Assembly: GCA_017871115.1 (NCBI GenBank)
Contig: JAFCIZ010000002.1
Span: 2,129,501-2,193,500 of the forward strand
Direction of reading: 5' to 3'
Length of the DNA: 64,000 nucleotides
DNA from: Cunninghamella blakesleeana
Taxonomy: Eukaryota > Mucoromycota > Mucoromycetes > Mucorales > Cunninghamellaceae
Shown: positions 40,818 through 58,198 of the stretch, one piece after another
Numbering within the stretch: position 1 is the stretch's first letter
Layout: each line of letters begins with the position of its first letter
The notes under the pieces: model-generated
What the model was told of the DNA's origin: nothing
The model's input: only the letters and a program-made list of their open reading frames with translations
The model's database searches: none
Made by a program: the position numbers and the translations under genes

Positions 40818-42227
40818 TTAATATCTTTTATGTTTCATTAAAAAACGGCCCACTTTATGTATCATATTATTCGAATGGTATTGACGAGAAGTGATATATT
40901 GAAAGTTCTTTGAGACCAAAGAATTTGGATCATCCTTTAAAGAAGTAATTAAATAATGAATTTCCTTTTCAATTGTTTCCCATTTTTCTTTCTGTTGACT
41001 AATTTGAATAGATTTAGGAGAATCGATAGAGTTATCATAAGATGTTGGAGAAGTATTAGAGAAGGAGGGAGTCATAGATAGAATGGAAGAAACAAGAGAC
41101 ATCTTTTTTAATTGAATAATAAATTGAGCTTGATCTAATTCATCCATTGTGATTACGTGTTTTAATGCTTCATAACTAGATGGATTGTGAATCAGATATT
41201 GCAAGATATGTCGTCTACCATATTTTACGGCTTGTAAAATTAATGAAGCCTTCTTGATAATGGGTTCTTTTTTTTCGGGCGATTGACCATATATGATTTT
41301 TGTAAATAAAGTATTACTTTTTTTGTTCAATTGATCGATATTGGATGATGTATTCATTGTTGTTGTATTTGATGTAGTAGTAGGAACAGTAAGAAATTGC
41401 GTATAACCGAGTAATTGAAAATTAATAAGAGTATTTTCCATTAACCATTTTAAGCAATCTAAATGATCACCGCTAGCAATCAATGGGTAAAGACAAGTTT
41501 TTTGATATGTTTCATCTGTTTTATTGATATTGGCGCCATAATTAGAGATCATTATTTTCATTGGTTCATCAGGAGGTTGACAAAACCGAGCTGCATAATG
41601 TAATGGTGTCCATCCGTCACCATCCTGTGCATTGATGTTGGCTCCATATTGCATTAATATATGGAGTAAAGGAATCGTCATACTAGGATAAGGGAAATGA
41701 AGTGGGATCATATGAATAGGTTGGACTTTAAACACATTACATTCATCTGGTTGAGCACCATGCTGTAAAAGTAAAGAGATGATATCAAGTTTACGCTGAA
41801 ATAATACATCCTTATTATCATAATCGTTAGCATCAAGGCAGTCTTTATTTTCTTTATTAGAATGAGCATATTTATTTTCGTTTTGAGTAATCGCAAGGTG
41901 AAGTAAAGTGGTTTCAGTAGAAGGGTCTCTTTCATTTAATAACTTGATGCGAGTTTGCTTAGTAGGTGAATGAAGAATATATGATGTCAAGACTTGAATA
42001 TCATCCGTTTTTACAGCTTGCCAAATAGATATATCTTCTGGTGGTGGTGATGGTAGTGGTTGTGGTTGTTGATATTCATTATTATCTTTTAAATTAGTTT
42101 GTAAAGATACTTCAAGTTGGCATTTATTATCAATATTTTTTTGTTGTAATTCGTTTTTATAGTCATGAAATCCATTAGCATGTTTTGTTGGAAAAGCGTT
42201 CAACGTTTTAAATAATAGCCCCGGCAT
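40818..42227 (-). CDS. ankyrin-repeat protein
   Basis: Intronless, 469 residues. Ankyrin repeats can be read at ~100-270: STETTLLHLAITQNENKY, then LDIISLLLQHGAQPDECN, IPLLHILMQYGANINAQDGD with GWTPLHYAARF, and MISNYGANINKTDE ... LYPLIASGDHLDCLKWLMEN. Ahead of these lies a Gln/Pro-rich N-terminus with PSPPPEDISIWQAV. The rest is a Ser/Thr-rich loop and a helical C-terminus without recognisable domains. No enzymatic domain, so probably a scaffold or inhibitor; partner unknown. It converges with the PMS1 gene (222 bp between stops) and is divergent from GET4. Confidence 0.8.
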   Translation of the reverse strand: MPGLLFKTLNAFPTKHANGFHDYKNELQQKNIDNKCQLEVSLQTNLKDNNEYQQPQPLPSPPPEDISIWQAVKTDDIQVLTSYILHSPTKQTRIKLLNERDPSTETTLLHLAITQNENKYAHSNKENKDCLDANDYDNKDVLFQRKLDIISLLLQHGAQPDECNVFKVQPIHMIPLHFPYPSMTIPLLHILMQYGANINAQDGDGWTPLHYAARFCQPPDEPMKIMISNYGANINKTDETYQKTCLYPLIASGDHLDCLKWLMENTLINFQLLGYTQFLTVPTTTSNTTTMNTSSNIDQLNKKSNTLFTKIIYGQSPEKKEPIIKKASLILQAVKYGRRHILQYLIHNPSSYEALKHVITMDELDQAQFIIQLKKMSLVSSILSMTPSFSNTSPTSYDNSIDSPKSIQISQQKEKWETIEKEIHYLITSLKDDPNSLVSKNFQYITSRQYHSNNMIHKVGRFLMKHKRY

Positions 42228-43203
42228 AGTAGAGTATGTAGTTTAAAAATAAAGTGAATATAAATAAGAAAAAGAAAAAGAAAAAGAAGAGAGAGAGAGG
42301 GAGATGAAGAAAAAGAAAAAAAAAGAAAAAAATTTTTTTTTTTTTTTAGTAATAAATAAAAAAGCAAATCCAAATAAATAAACATAAATATCGATTTTGT
42401 CCCGAGAGTTTATAATTTTAGTTTGATCTGTGTTTTTATAATCAAAATTAAAATAGCAAAAACTAATACGTAATATAACCATAAATTTATATATAGAAAA
42501 AATAAAAAGTTTATTTAAAAAAATAAAAAATACATAACAAAAGGTACGTACAAATAAATCGACATTATAGATTGCATTAATTAAAATATTAAAATTCAGC
42601 AAAAATAAAAGTTCTTCTTTTCGAGTACATCATACATAAAAATTTCCCCAGTTTTGTTTTTTTTTTTTAATACCGAGGTTTTAACCTTTTTTCATATAAA
42701 AAACAGTAAAACTCAATTTTATAATTGAAAAAGAGGATAATCTTTTTATGATACTTGGCTTTATTTAAAATAGCTCTGATTTTAATCAGATATGGCAATT
42801 TCCTAATCAGACAACAATGAAGAGTAAAAAACAAAACTTACATTTCCTATTTGATATACTTTTTCAAGTTAATAAAATCAAAAGTAATTCAGTATACATA
42901 ACGTTTTTTTTTTTTTTCTTTTTTTTTTTTTTTCCTTAGAATTATACTTTGATTATAATTATAATAAATAATAAATATACTGTATTGCAATCAAAAACCA
43001 AGTTGTTAAAAGAACATCATAAAATAAAATAGCCAAGCAAGCAAAAAAAAAAAAAAAAATCAGTTATATAAAAAAAAATGGTGGTGTGTGTACAAATTTA
43101 ATTTTTAAACACCGTATAAATGGACTCTGGCCAATTTTTTTTTTACACTTCATTTTTACCTTTTATTTATAATTACATATTTTCTCCAAAAAAGAAAGAA
43201 AAA
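42228..43203. other. divergent AT-rich promoter, ankyrin gene / GET4
   Basis: 976 bp of A/T-rich DNA. A purine run (AAGAAAAAG ... GAGAGAGAG) at about 42267-42340 yields a false Phe/Ser/Leu-rich minus-strand frame. Two long T tracts lie at 42904-42934. No gene was seen. Confidence 0.65.
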
Positions 43204-44830
43204 ATGGCACAGAAAGGTACTGGCAAAACTTTAGAAAAATTAAAAGCTTCTGTTAATGATGGAAAGTATTACGAAGCACATCAAATGTATCGTACTATTG
43301 CTAGAAGGTATATATAAATATATAAATATATATATATATATATAAATGTTTAAAATATTCATTTTTCTATTTTATGATTAAAAAAATCCAACATATATAT
43401 ATATATATAAAACGTGTCTAATATAATGAATATATAAATATATAGATATAACAAACAACAAAAATATGATAATTCAATCAAGTTACTTCATGATGGTGCT
43501 TTATCTTTATTTCAACATAATCAATTTGCTTCAGGTTCAGATTTAGCCAACTATATGGTTGATACTTACATTCTTGCCAATCTCCCAGTAGATGAAAAAT
43601 CTTTAAGTAAGCTTCATTTTCGTGTTTTCCTATTATTTAATATTGGCCGTATTATTAATAATAAGAATTATACTTATGCATATATATATTTATTAATGTA
43701 TTTTTCTTTTTCTTTTTCTTCTCTATCTTATAATAGACCGTATTATTGACCTTCTTGAACTTTATCCTTCCACCGAAATTGGCCGTAAAGCTTTTCTTTC
43801 TAAAACCTTTAGGTAAAAAAAAAAAAAAAAAAAAAAACTTGAAGAGGCACATCATCACATGTATACCAGTAATATATATTCATATCACATCCATGTTTTT
43901 GGTTTTATTTATTTAGCTGGACCCAAAAAAATGGACAATATTCTGAAGGTGATCCTGAATTACATGATTACGTTGGTACTTTGTTTTATGAAGGTAAAAT
44001 AAAAAAATATTTATATATAAAAAAAAGAGAGACAGCTCATATCAGTTATATATACAATGGTCACATAAATTCATCATCTTTTATTATCATGATTGTTATG
44101 TTTATTTTTTATAATAGAAAAAAATTATTCTTTGGCAGAAGAACATTTATTAGTGGGAACTGACCACAGTGCTGAATTATTAGGAAAATTATCGTATGAA
44201 TGGGCTGAACATGATACTAATAATGGAAAGGGTTTATATGTTGCTCGTGTTGTACTTCAGTAAGTCTTATAAAGTAAAAATTAAATTCATATGAAATAAT
44301 GTTCATATGAATATGTCAATTCATAAAATAAAAAGCTGATAGTTTATTTATTATTATACATCATATTTATTATTTATTTTTATAGATACCTTGCCATGAA
44401 AGGAATTCATCACGCAACCTTAGCATTCAATAGCTTTTTAAAAGTAGCAGCAAGCAATGCACCAGTTACGGGCCAAGTTGATTTTAGATATTCACCTGCC
44501 GGCGACATTACAAAAATACCTACTTATGAAGATTCATGGTTAAATTTCATTCAATTAGTTTTACTTACTGTTCAACGAGATGCTTCAAATATGTTTGTTC
44601 AATTAAAATCTACTTATGGTAGCTTATACCAATCTCAAAAAGGTTTTGACGATTTAATTGATGATATTGGTGCCGCTTTCTTTAATATTCAAAAACCTAG
44701 AAAACAAGGTAATATAATGCAAGATTTAATGAATAGTTTGTTTGCTGGTGGTCCTCCTGGTCCTTCTTCTGGTACCGCCAATAATGCTAATAAACAAGTT
44801 ACTGGCTCACCGTCATTAGGTTTAGATTAG
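43204..44830 (+). CDS. GET4: GET4, tail-anchored protein targeting factor
   Basis: Six exons (43204-43307, 43446-43606, 43737-43812, 43917-43993, 44118-44259, 44386-44830) give 334 residues. It is an all-helical TPR-like solenoid with the family landmarks KLKASVNDGKYYEAHQMYRT (residues ~11-30), RYNKQQKYDNSIKLLHDGAL, LDLLELYP-like repeats, SWTQKNGQYSEGDPELHDYV, and a C-terminal IQKPRKQGNIMQDLMNSLF. With Get5 it bridges Sgt2 and Get3 to hand over tail-anchored proteins in the cytosol. Length and order match fungal and animal Get4 (TRC35). The Gly/Pro/Ser/Asn-rich tail after ~300 is probably disordered. The first ATG in the 5' region (43120) gives poly-Phe junk and is not used. Confidence 0.92.
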
Positions 44831-45512
44831 AAAACAATAATAAAAAGTATAACAAAAAAAGATATTTTTTTAAAAAAAAAGAGAAATAAAATGGAATGGA
44901 TTTATTTAAATCATTAATATTATGATTGTTAGAATTATAATAATTATAATAATAATAATAAGACCAGTGAATGACATTTATGTAAATACGTTACGTAGAT
45001 TTTTTTTTTCCTTGTTTTAGTCTATCTACTAAATATTATTATGAAAATAAATAAATAATACCTTCATACATGAATTTTATATTTTATTTATATGATCGCT
45101 TATACTACTTAATAATCTGAAAATAAAATATAAATCTTCTTTACCTTGATTCTGTACATGGATAATTTTACTTTTATTAAAAAATCTTTTTAATACCTTA
45201 TGTAAGTCTAAAATAAAAAGATAATATCATTTTTATTTATCTTATAACATGAACATTAAAAAATAAACATTTTTAAAGTTTGGTCTACCCTATCTTCATT
45301 TATTTCTTATATTCGTCAATCTCCTTTATTTTTATATCCCTATATTCTCTGCTAATTTATTTTTTTTCAAAAAAAAAAGAAAAACCTCATTGCAAAATAG
45401 GTAAAAAAAATAATGTTTATTTTAATAATATAAATACAGATAAAAAAAATATGCATAAAATAAATAATACTAATACTAATATAAATAAAAATAAAAATAA
45501 TAATGAATGAGT
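44831..45512. other. AT-rich interval, convergent 3' ends
   Basis: 682 bp between the stops of GET4 and the ABC transporter. A/T homopolymers only; no gene or structured element was seen. Confidence 0.65.
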
Positions 45513-51292
<5,780 letters not shown>

Positions 51293-51616
51293 AATTATAA
51301 TGATAGTATAGTATAAAGAAAAAAATATAAAGTGAAAAAAAAAGAGAAAAAAAAAGATAAAGCCAGAAAAAAAATTTTATATCAAAAAAAAAAAAAATGT
51401 CGGGATCGGAAAAGTACTTACCATACTTAGAGAAAAATGGCAGTTATGGCAAACGCCGCACGATTCGGGTAATACAAAAAAAGGGACAATATACATATAA
51501 AAAGAAGGCAACCAGTGAAAATAAAAAAAGCTTTGCCACAATATATGAATACCGCAGTGGTATTTGTTTTTGTTTATTTATTTATTTATATTTTTTAATA
51601 AATGATCAATGATCAA

Positions 51617-51623
51617 TGACTAA
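51617..51623 (-). promoter_or_regulatory. candidate Yap1/AP-1 element
   Basis: TGACTAA on the plus strand is TTAGTCA toward the ABCC gene, 325 bp upstream of its ATG. TTAGTCA is a Yap1 response element, and yeast YCF1 is a classic Yap1 target. A seven-base match in AT-rich DNA can arise by chance; the placement is what makes it interesting. Confidence 0.25.
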
Positions 51624-52099
51624 TAAGTAATAAATAAGTATGATGAATTTATACTAATATATATTTAAGTTGAAGTTATACAATCATTTGTTTTTTTTTT
51701 TTTATCATTTCAGTTAGTTCTTTCTACTTTTATTATTTTTTACATATTACATTACTAGATTCTTTATAGTTAAGTTTTTGATTTAATCTCCTTTTAAAAA
51801 GTAATAAGTATAAAAAAAGTTTTTATATTAGGTAAACATCTTAGAATTATTATTCTTTTAAAATTTATATATACACATATATGATATTAAATAAAAAAAA
51901 ACCACTATTAAAGAAGTACGTAAACGCCTTCGTCGTAAAGAACCGCAGTAGAATAATAAAAACAATTGATTGATAAGCAATAAAAAATCGATATATTTAG
52001 TAATCCAAGAGATTTATTTCATTTACAAAAGTCTGTACTAATAAAACCAAGAAAATTTAAGTTTTGGGAGTTTTCAATGGTACTACACATAATTCCTTT

Positions 52100-52900
52100 T
52101 TGAGGATATTTTTTTCTCTTTGAAGTTCCTTTTTAAGAATTTTCGAATTAAAAAAAAAATATTAATTTTAACGCTCGTGCTCATCTTTCTTCACAGAAAA
52201 AGTCCAATTGACTTGAAATTCTACTAGGTAAATAATATTAGCATACTCTATATGCTGGTTCATTTTTATACAATAATCTTCAATATTTATGGGTTTATTT
52301 AAAGAATTATATTCAAGTTAAATACTTATCTACACCTTGGCAGAAGATATTGTTAGTAACTTGGCATTTTTATCATTCAACGGAATGACTCTTCTCTATA
52401 GGAGAGTTTAATTTTTCACACAATGATCCTTTTTATTGGCTAAATACAGGAATATATGATATTTAAGCTAAATTTTCTTTATCTTAACAGAAAGTAGATG
52501 GATTGACTTGACGTTTTACATGTTCAGTTATATAACCATATTATATATGTGGGTAAATTTCCATACGATTATCTTAAATATGGATTGAGTAAATTTAAGA
52601 TTTAGTTTCTAGTTAAATATTTATTAACCTTTATAGAAAATAGTTCAAATGTCTTAATATTTTGACTGTTCATTCCAACACAATGGTAATTTTCCATAGG
52701 TATGTTTAATTTTCATTCAGTGGTCTTAGATATTGACCGAATAGTTTAACAACATCATATTCATACTCAACATATATTTAGTTTCGCAATAAATTAATCA
52801 ATCAATGGAATAGTTTAATTAGATCAACATTATAATAGCTTTTACATATAGGCTAAATTCCATACAATGATCATATATATTGACCGAGTAATTTAAATAT
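52100..52900. repeat. degenerate tandem array, ~148 bp period
   Basis: A core of about 45 bp (roughly GTTTAATTTTCATACAATGA, then TCTTAAATATTGACYGAGTA and ATTTAA) recurs starting at 52258, 52406, 52553, 52704 and 52852. Spacings are 148, 147, 151 and 148 bp. The DNA between the cores also aligns; for example a block like CAGAAAGTAGATGGATTGAC recurs around 52190 and 52489. A more diverged unit seems to precede 52258. Units are too diverged for a young minisatellite, and no reading frame spans them. Confidence 0.7.
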
Positions 52901-53265
52901 ACATGTATATATAAATACGTATATACTAATTTAATAATGTGAATAAAATATATTTAAGCTTTTTTTTTTTTTTCCTTCTTTCTTCCGTTTCTATAAAACC
53001 GAGTAACTTTATAAAAAGTTTATTTTTAATTTTGATCTCATTTTTTTGTGACACATTTTAAAAAGCTTTTTGATTTTCTTAATTTATAACAAAAATAATT
53101 ATTGTTTTACTTTATTTTATTATTTTATTAATATAATAGATAAATAAATACAAATATATATAGATTAATAAAACATGAAAATAAAATAAAAATCGCTATT
53201 TATTCATACAGCCGTATATGATTATCTATACAACAATAAATTAATTGATCCGAGGTTTTATGTAT

Positions 53266-53508
53266 TTAATGAACTTTTGAAATAACATCATTGAATCCTT
53301 TAATTTTAGCACATTCGCGTTTAACATTGGCAGCTCTGTCTGTATCCCAAACCCCAGAAGCAATCATCATACGTGCATATCTTAAACAAGCTTCTTCACG
53401 GTAATAGTCGTAAAGTTTTCGATTATATTTACGCTAAAGAAAATAAAAAGGTATAAAAGTAAATAAAATGTAAAATAATAAAAGGTTTGTATATTTATAT
53501 ATAACACC

Positions 53509-53585
<77 letters not shown>

Positions 53586-54581
53586 TCCCATTCCCTTTTA
53601 TTTATTTTTATTTATTTATATATTTATATATTCACTTACTTCTTTAGCACGAGTGTCTTCAGGATAATGATGTGTTTGATGAATCAAGAAATCATCAGGT
53701 AAGACCCAGTAATCAATGCCTGCTAAATATATTTCAAATAAACATGCTGCCTTATTAGCACCATAACCAATAAACCGTTCATCACACCAGGGTGAGCCTT
53801 CCTTTTTAAAAATGACATAGGGTTCATAAGAATAGTTATAATCCGTGACCATATAAGGAATAGAAGAATCATACCATTTAGCATAATTCGTAGACCCGTG
53901 CCCACGTTTCCAAGAACGATGAAACATGTCAATTTTATCAGATTTTACAATAGACATTAATTCTGATTTACTCTTAGGGAATAATCTCCAATCTTCACCA
54001 TCTTCTTCTTTTATAAATTCAAAAGCAGGGATCACAACAGCACCACGACCAGAACGAAGAACGTCCATTAATTCTGGATTTTGTTTTAATGATTTTCTAA
54101 AATCAGTACAAAGATAAAAATCTACATCCAACATAATAATATAATCAGTTCTAGCAAAAAACTTGGCTACATTACGCCACATATTAAATTGTCTATCGAA
54201 TTTATCCACCACTAAATGAAGATCGACATATTTTCGCATATCTGGATTGGAATCCCATAATTGGTGTAAATCTTGAAGAAAAGTTTGTTTACTATCATCA
54301 TCGTTCATATGAATGGCTACTGAGACGGGTCCTTGATAATGGGAGGCTAATCTACTAAGTACTTTGAATCGATTATGAGTGACTAAGGTGGAAATGGTGA
54401 CTTCTTCTTGATCAAATGTTTCTTCAGCCTTAAAATAATATGGTATCACTTTGCTGGGTCCCATCGCATCTGAAAATATTTTTCCAAGGACAAAATCTTC
54501 AGGTATATTTTCATATTGTGTACCTATCACATAATAAAATAAAAGTAAAGAATATATAAATAAATAAATGTTATAACCATC

Positions 54582-54629
<48 letters not shown>

Positions 54630-54929
54630 ATGTCTATTTTATTTCTATTTATACCCTTCTTCTTATTGTTATTATTATTTATTTTAATATTTACCATCAC
54701 GGTTTTTCAAAGAAACTTGTTGTATACCAAGATAATGTTGTTGTAATTGTGATACAGACATTGGATCTTGGTTTGATCTAGGTGCGATATGTTTATTATT
54801 ATTTGCAACTAGAGAAGTATCAAATAAACCTAATAGATAGGCTGATGAATATAGTAGTGATCCCACAACATATAGTAAAAAGCAGTTTTTGATAAATTTT
54901 TTAAGGGTAATTCTTGATGATTCACGCAT
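53266..54929 (-). CDS. LARGE/B4GAT1-like glycosyltransferase (GT49)
   Basis: Three exons (54929-54695, 54523-53640, 53433-53266) give 428 residues. A short cytosolic tail and one signal anchor (~12-36, FIKNCFLLYVVGSLLYSSAY) make it a type II Golgi enzyme. The catalytic domain has VTISTLVTHNRFKVLSRLAS, a DxD motif in MLDVDFYLC (Asp211, Asp213) and the GT49 acceptor block WCDERFIGYGANKAACLFEI, then DYWVLPDDFLIHQTHHYP. In animals these motifs belong to LARGE and B4GAT1, which build glucuronic-acid/xylose chains; the fungal acceptor is unknown. Intron 2 contains a (CT)34 tract at 53514-53581. Confidence 0.85.
53514..53581. repeat. (CT)n microsatellite in GT49 intron 2
   Basis: About 34 uninterrupted CT units in the intron between exons 2 and 3. 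On the minus (sense) strand it reads (AG)n and gives a false Arg-Glu repeat frame. It is the longest pure dinucleotide in the window and likely polymorphic. Confidence 0.95.
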
Positions 54930-55630
54930 GATGATAATATTAGTTTAAGTTGTTGTTGTGTTTGTTGTTTTTGGATATAATAAATAAATATAATAGTGAT
55001 GAAAATGAAATATTGATGATATATATATATGTGTGTGTGTATGTATGTACTATAAAAAATAAAGGAATGAATAAAGCGAGAGTGATATAATAAAATAAAA
55101 TAAAAAGATTCGCTGATTACAAAAAACCTTTTTCCTCCTTTTATTTTATTTTATTTTTAAAATAAAAACAACTTTATATAAAGATTAATATGGTAATAAA
55201 AAATAAGACAATAAAGTAGTTCAAGGAGTGAAAGAAAAAAAATAAAGTAGCGAAATTTGAAAAATATATTTTTATATAAATTTTAGTCCAGCCAATAAAA
55301 AACGCAACGGAGACTAAAAATATATTATTTTTTAAAATAGTGAAAACTATTGATTTAATTAATTTTTTATTATTTATTTTTAAAAACAAATCACTGATTT
55401 AATAGAATAATAGTAATAATAATATGAAAAGTAGAAAATAGAAAAAAATACAATTTTTAAAAACGCCATTGACCAGTATGGGTAAAGGAATCTTTTTTTT
55501 TTTGTTGTTTGATTATTATTTTTTTTTAAAAAGAAACTATACTATATGATTTAGAAGGGAGGAGGGGAAAAATAAGGGGAGAGTATATATTTTTTTTTCT
55601 GTACATGTATATAAAAATATATAATGATAT
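54930..55630. other. AT-rich interval between GT49 and malate synthase
   Basis: 701 bp covering the GT49 promoter and the 3' end of the malate synthase gene. It holds (TGTGTGTG)/(TATA) patches at 55020-55048 and a T-run/A-run at 55495-55533. No gene was seen. Confidence 0.65.
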
Positions 55631-57967
55631 TTAAAGGCGAGCACTAGGAGCAACAGTAACAATATCATCGTATAAGAGAGTAGTTAAGAAATCATCAAGT
55701 TTTTCACCAGTAACATTAGTAGCGAAAGCAGCTTTAGCGGCTTCGAATTTAGTATTGGCATAGTTGGCACCTAACTTTTGACGAATCTTGTCAGTTTCTT
55801 CATCAAGGATTTGTAAAAGCCATTGACCAGTAACACGGGTACCTTCAGCGGTAATAGTGTTGTGTCTAGCCCATTGGTATAACTAAAAGTAAAAAGAAAA
55901 GAGAGATAAGTAAAAAGAACAATAATATAATAATAGCAATAATAAAGCGAATCTAAAACTAAAAATAATAACCAAAAATAATCACTTACTTGAGAACGAG
56001 AAATTTCTGCAGTAGCAGCATCTTCCATAAGACTATTTATAATAAAGATTGAAAAAGAGAAAATAAATTAATTTAAAAAATTTCCCCGCTCTTATCGCAC
56101 TAATCATATTTCTCTATTTTTTTAACATCTCTTTTATATATAAATGTATTGTTTAAATAATTACCCATGAATTGGAACACAGCCAACACCTCTTAACCAA
56201 GCTTCCATATATTCAAGACCAACTTGAATGTTATCACGAATACCCTTTTCAGTGACAGCGCCCTTGAAGTTGATGTTTAATAAATCAGTGTTCTTGACAA
56301 CGACATCATCACGACGAATATGAATTTGATTAGGTTGAGGCATATGTTCATTGAATACATCCAAAGCAATTTGTACGAGACCGGGATGAGCAACCCAAGT
56401 ACCTATTTTAATTATATAATGAAATGAAAAAGATTAATGATGAGATGATGACGTTAGGTTACAAATTATTGTTTTTATTTTTATTTTACCATCATGACCA
56501 GCGGTTACTTCACGGAGTTTGTCATCATAAACCTTCTTGTTAACGGCATCGTTAGCCTTTGCATCACCTTTAACAGGAATGAAAGCGGACATACCACCCA
56601 TAGCATGGACACCACGTTTATGACAAGTTTGAACTAAGAGACGAACGTAAGCATCCATGAAGGGGACAGTCATAGTAACATCAGAACGATCAGGTAAAAC
56701 AAATTGAGGGTGGTTACGGAGTTTTTTAATGAAAGAGAAGATATAATCCCAACGACCACAATTCAAACCAGAAGAATGATCACGTAATTCATAAATGATT
56801 TCGTCCATTTCGAAAGCAGCAAGGATGGTTTCAATCAAAACAGTACCACGGATAGTACCACGAGGAATATTGATCATATCTTGAGAGACGTTGAAAATAT
56901 CATTCCAAAGTCTATTTTGTAGTTAAAGTTAAAATAAAATAAAAAAAGATATGTAAGCATAAATAAATAAATAAGTAAAAAAAAAAATACCCTATGCATA
57001 ATTTTTATTTTTACCTAGCTTCGAGATGGGATTCCATCTTGGGAAGATAGAAGTAAGGACCTTTACCACGTTTGATAGATTCTTTAGCATTGTGGAAGAA
57101 GTATAAAGCGAAATCAAAGATAGAAGCAGAACAAGGTTCACCATCAATAAGAACATGTTTTTCAACCATATGCCAACCACGGGGACTACATTAATGAAAA
57201 AGAAAAAAAAAGAAAAAAAGAGAAAAATCAAAAAGTTATCATCACATGTTAATCAAACCGGACTATTAATTTATTTATTTTTTTTTCTTAGTATAATTTC
57301 ATTATGTTTATGTATATATTAAAACTTACCGAACAATAAGAGTAGCAATCTTTCCATCTTTGCGTAATTCGTATTTCTTACCATTAGGATTAGAGAAAGA
57401 AATAGTTTCACGAACAGCGTCACGTAAATTGACTTGACCACTAATCATGTTTTCCCAAGTAGGAGCACTAGAATCTATATATAATAAATCATAAGAATGA
57501 AGCATAAATATACAAGTCAATTGATGATTCCTTAAGTTTTATCATCATCATTAACCCATTTATATTATTTATTTTCATTTCAGTTTACCTTCAAAATCGG
57601 CCATGAAAGTGGAAGTACCAGCGTTTAAAGCATTGATAACCATCTTACGATCAACAGGACCAGTGATTTCAACACGACGGTCTTGTAAACCAGGAGCTGG
57701 GACAGCAGCGCGCCAGTTGGGGTCGTTACGAATATAAGCAGTTTCGGGTAAAAAGTCGGGAAGAATTCCACGGTCTAATTCTTGTTGACGGAAAGCACGT
57801 TTTTGTAATAAAGTCTTGCGAGTAGGGTTGAAAATACGATGAAGTGTAGCAACGAATTGTAAAGCAGAGGGTGTCAAGATTTCAGCTTGAAGAGGAGTTA
57901 CTTTACCAAGTACAGCAACACCTGGAACAGAGGATTTAAGAAGAGTAGCAGCAGCTTGAACAGACAT
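55631..57967 (-). CDS. MLS1: malate synthase (glyoxylate cycle)
   Basis: Condenses glyoxylate and acetyl-CoA to malate. Seven exons (57967-57589, 57474-57330, 57185-57015, 56911-56490, 56402-56165, 56032-55990, 55882-55631) give 549 residues, a type A malate synthase. Features: [31 protein letters not shown] (Arg175-His180), Mg ligands Glu259 (VLIET) and Asp287 in the family signature [15 protein letters not shown], and catalytic-base Asp456 in [14 protein letters not shown]. The last three residues are ARL, a valid PTS1, so the enzyme is probably peroxisomal/glyoxysomal. Induction on acetate or fatty acids is expected; candidate promoter motifs lie at 58144-58198. Neurospora calls this gene acu-9. 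Confidence 0.96.
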
Positions 57968-58143
57968 GTTTTATATATATAATAAAATAATAATATTTAC
58001 AAATTTAATAAGTTAAGAGAAGAAAAATTGAAAGAAGAGTGAAAAAGGAAAATATAAAAAAAAATTAAATTTAAATTTTTTTGAGTTTTACTTTATAATT
58101 CTCTTTTTTTTTTTGTAAGCTTGATTTAATGTGTGGAGATATT

Positions 58144-58159
58144 CGGAACATGAATTCCG
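58144..58159. promoter_or_regulatory. candidate Zn2Cys6 activator site, CGG-N10-CCG
   Basis: CGGAACATGAATTCCG is an inverted repeat with half-sites CGGAA/TTCCG, 177 bp upstream of the malate synthase start. Glyoxylate-cycle genes in fungi are driven by Zn2Cys6 activators (FacB/Cat8/Sip4-type) that bind CGG-like half sites. The palindrome is seen; the regulator is inferred. Confidence 0.4.
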
Positions 58160-58191
58160 TGCTTAATTTTCTCAAGTGACGGCCGTTCCAC

Positions 58192-58198
58192 TGAGTCA
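58192..58198. promoter_or_regulatory. candidate bZIP (Gcn4/AP-1) site TGAGTCA
   Basis: Exact TGAGTCA heptamer in the same GC-rich island as the CGG-N10-CCG palindrome, 225 bp upstream of the malate synthase ATG. It matches the Gcn4/AP-1 consensus; function is inferred. Confidence 0.3.

Larger units (their letters stand above)
51293..53265. other. 2 kb region upstream of the ABCC gene
   Basis: Lies between the ABCC start and the 3' end of the GT49 gene. Near 51397-51480 is a GC-richer patch whose minus strand has a good donor (ATG|GTAAGTAC at about 51411-51416), possibly a 5'-UTR exon of the ABCC gene. Farther on are a Yap1-like heptamer and the ~148-bp degenerate array. No gene was seen. Confidence 0.55.

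Noticed and set aside
42200..42602. Minus-strand frames rich in Phe, Ser, Leu and Lys upstream of the ankyrin gene
   Set aside because: They translate purine and homopolymer runs in the 5' flank; no motif and no start consistent with the gene.
51397..51612. Plus-strand 71-codon frame starting MSGSEKYLPYLEKNG
   Set aside because: The first ~40 codons look plausible, but the end degenerates into Phe/Leu/Tyr low complexity. The same DNA is better explained as 5' leader or promoter of the ABCC gene on the other strand. Not strong enough to call a gene.
51918..51951. Arg/Lys-rich short frame EVRKRLRRKEPQ before a stop
   Set aside because: Only about a dozen codons; no exon could be joined to it.
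53382..53591. Minus-strand frame with an Arg-Glu dipeptide repeat
   Set aside because: It is the (AG)34 microsatellite inside intron 2 of the GT49 gene, read in frame.
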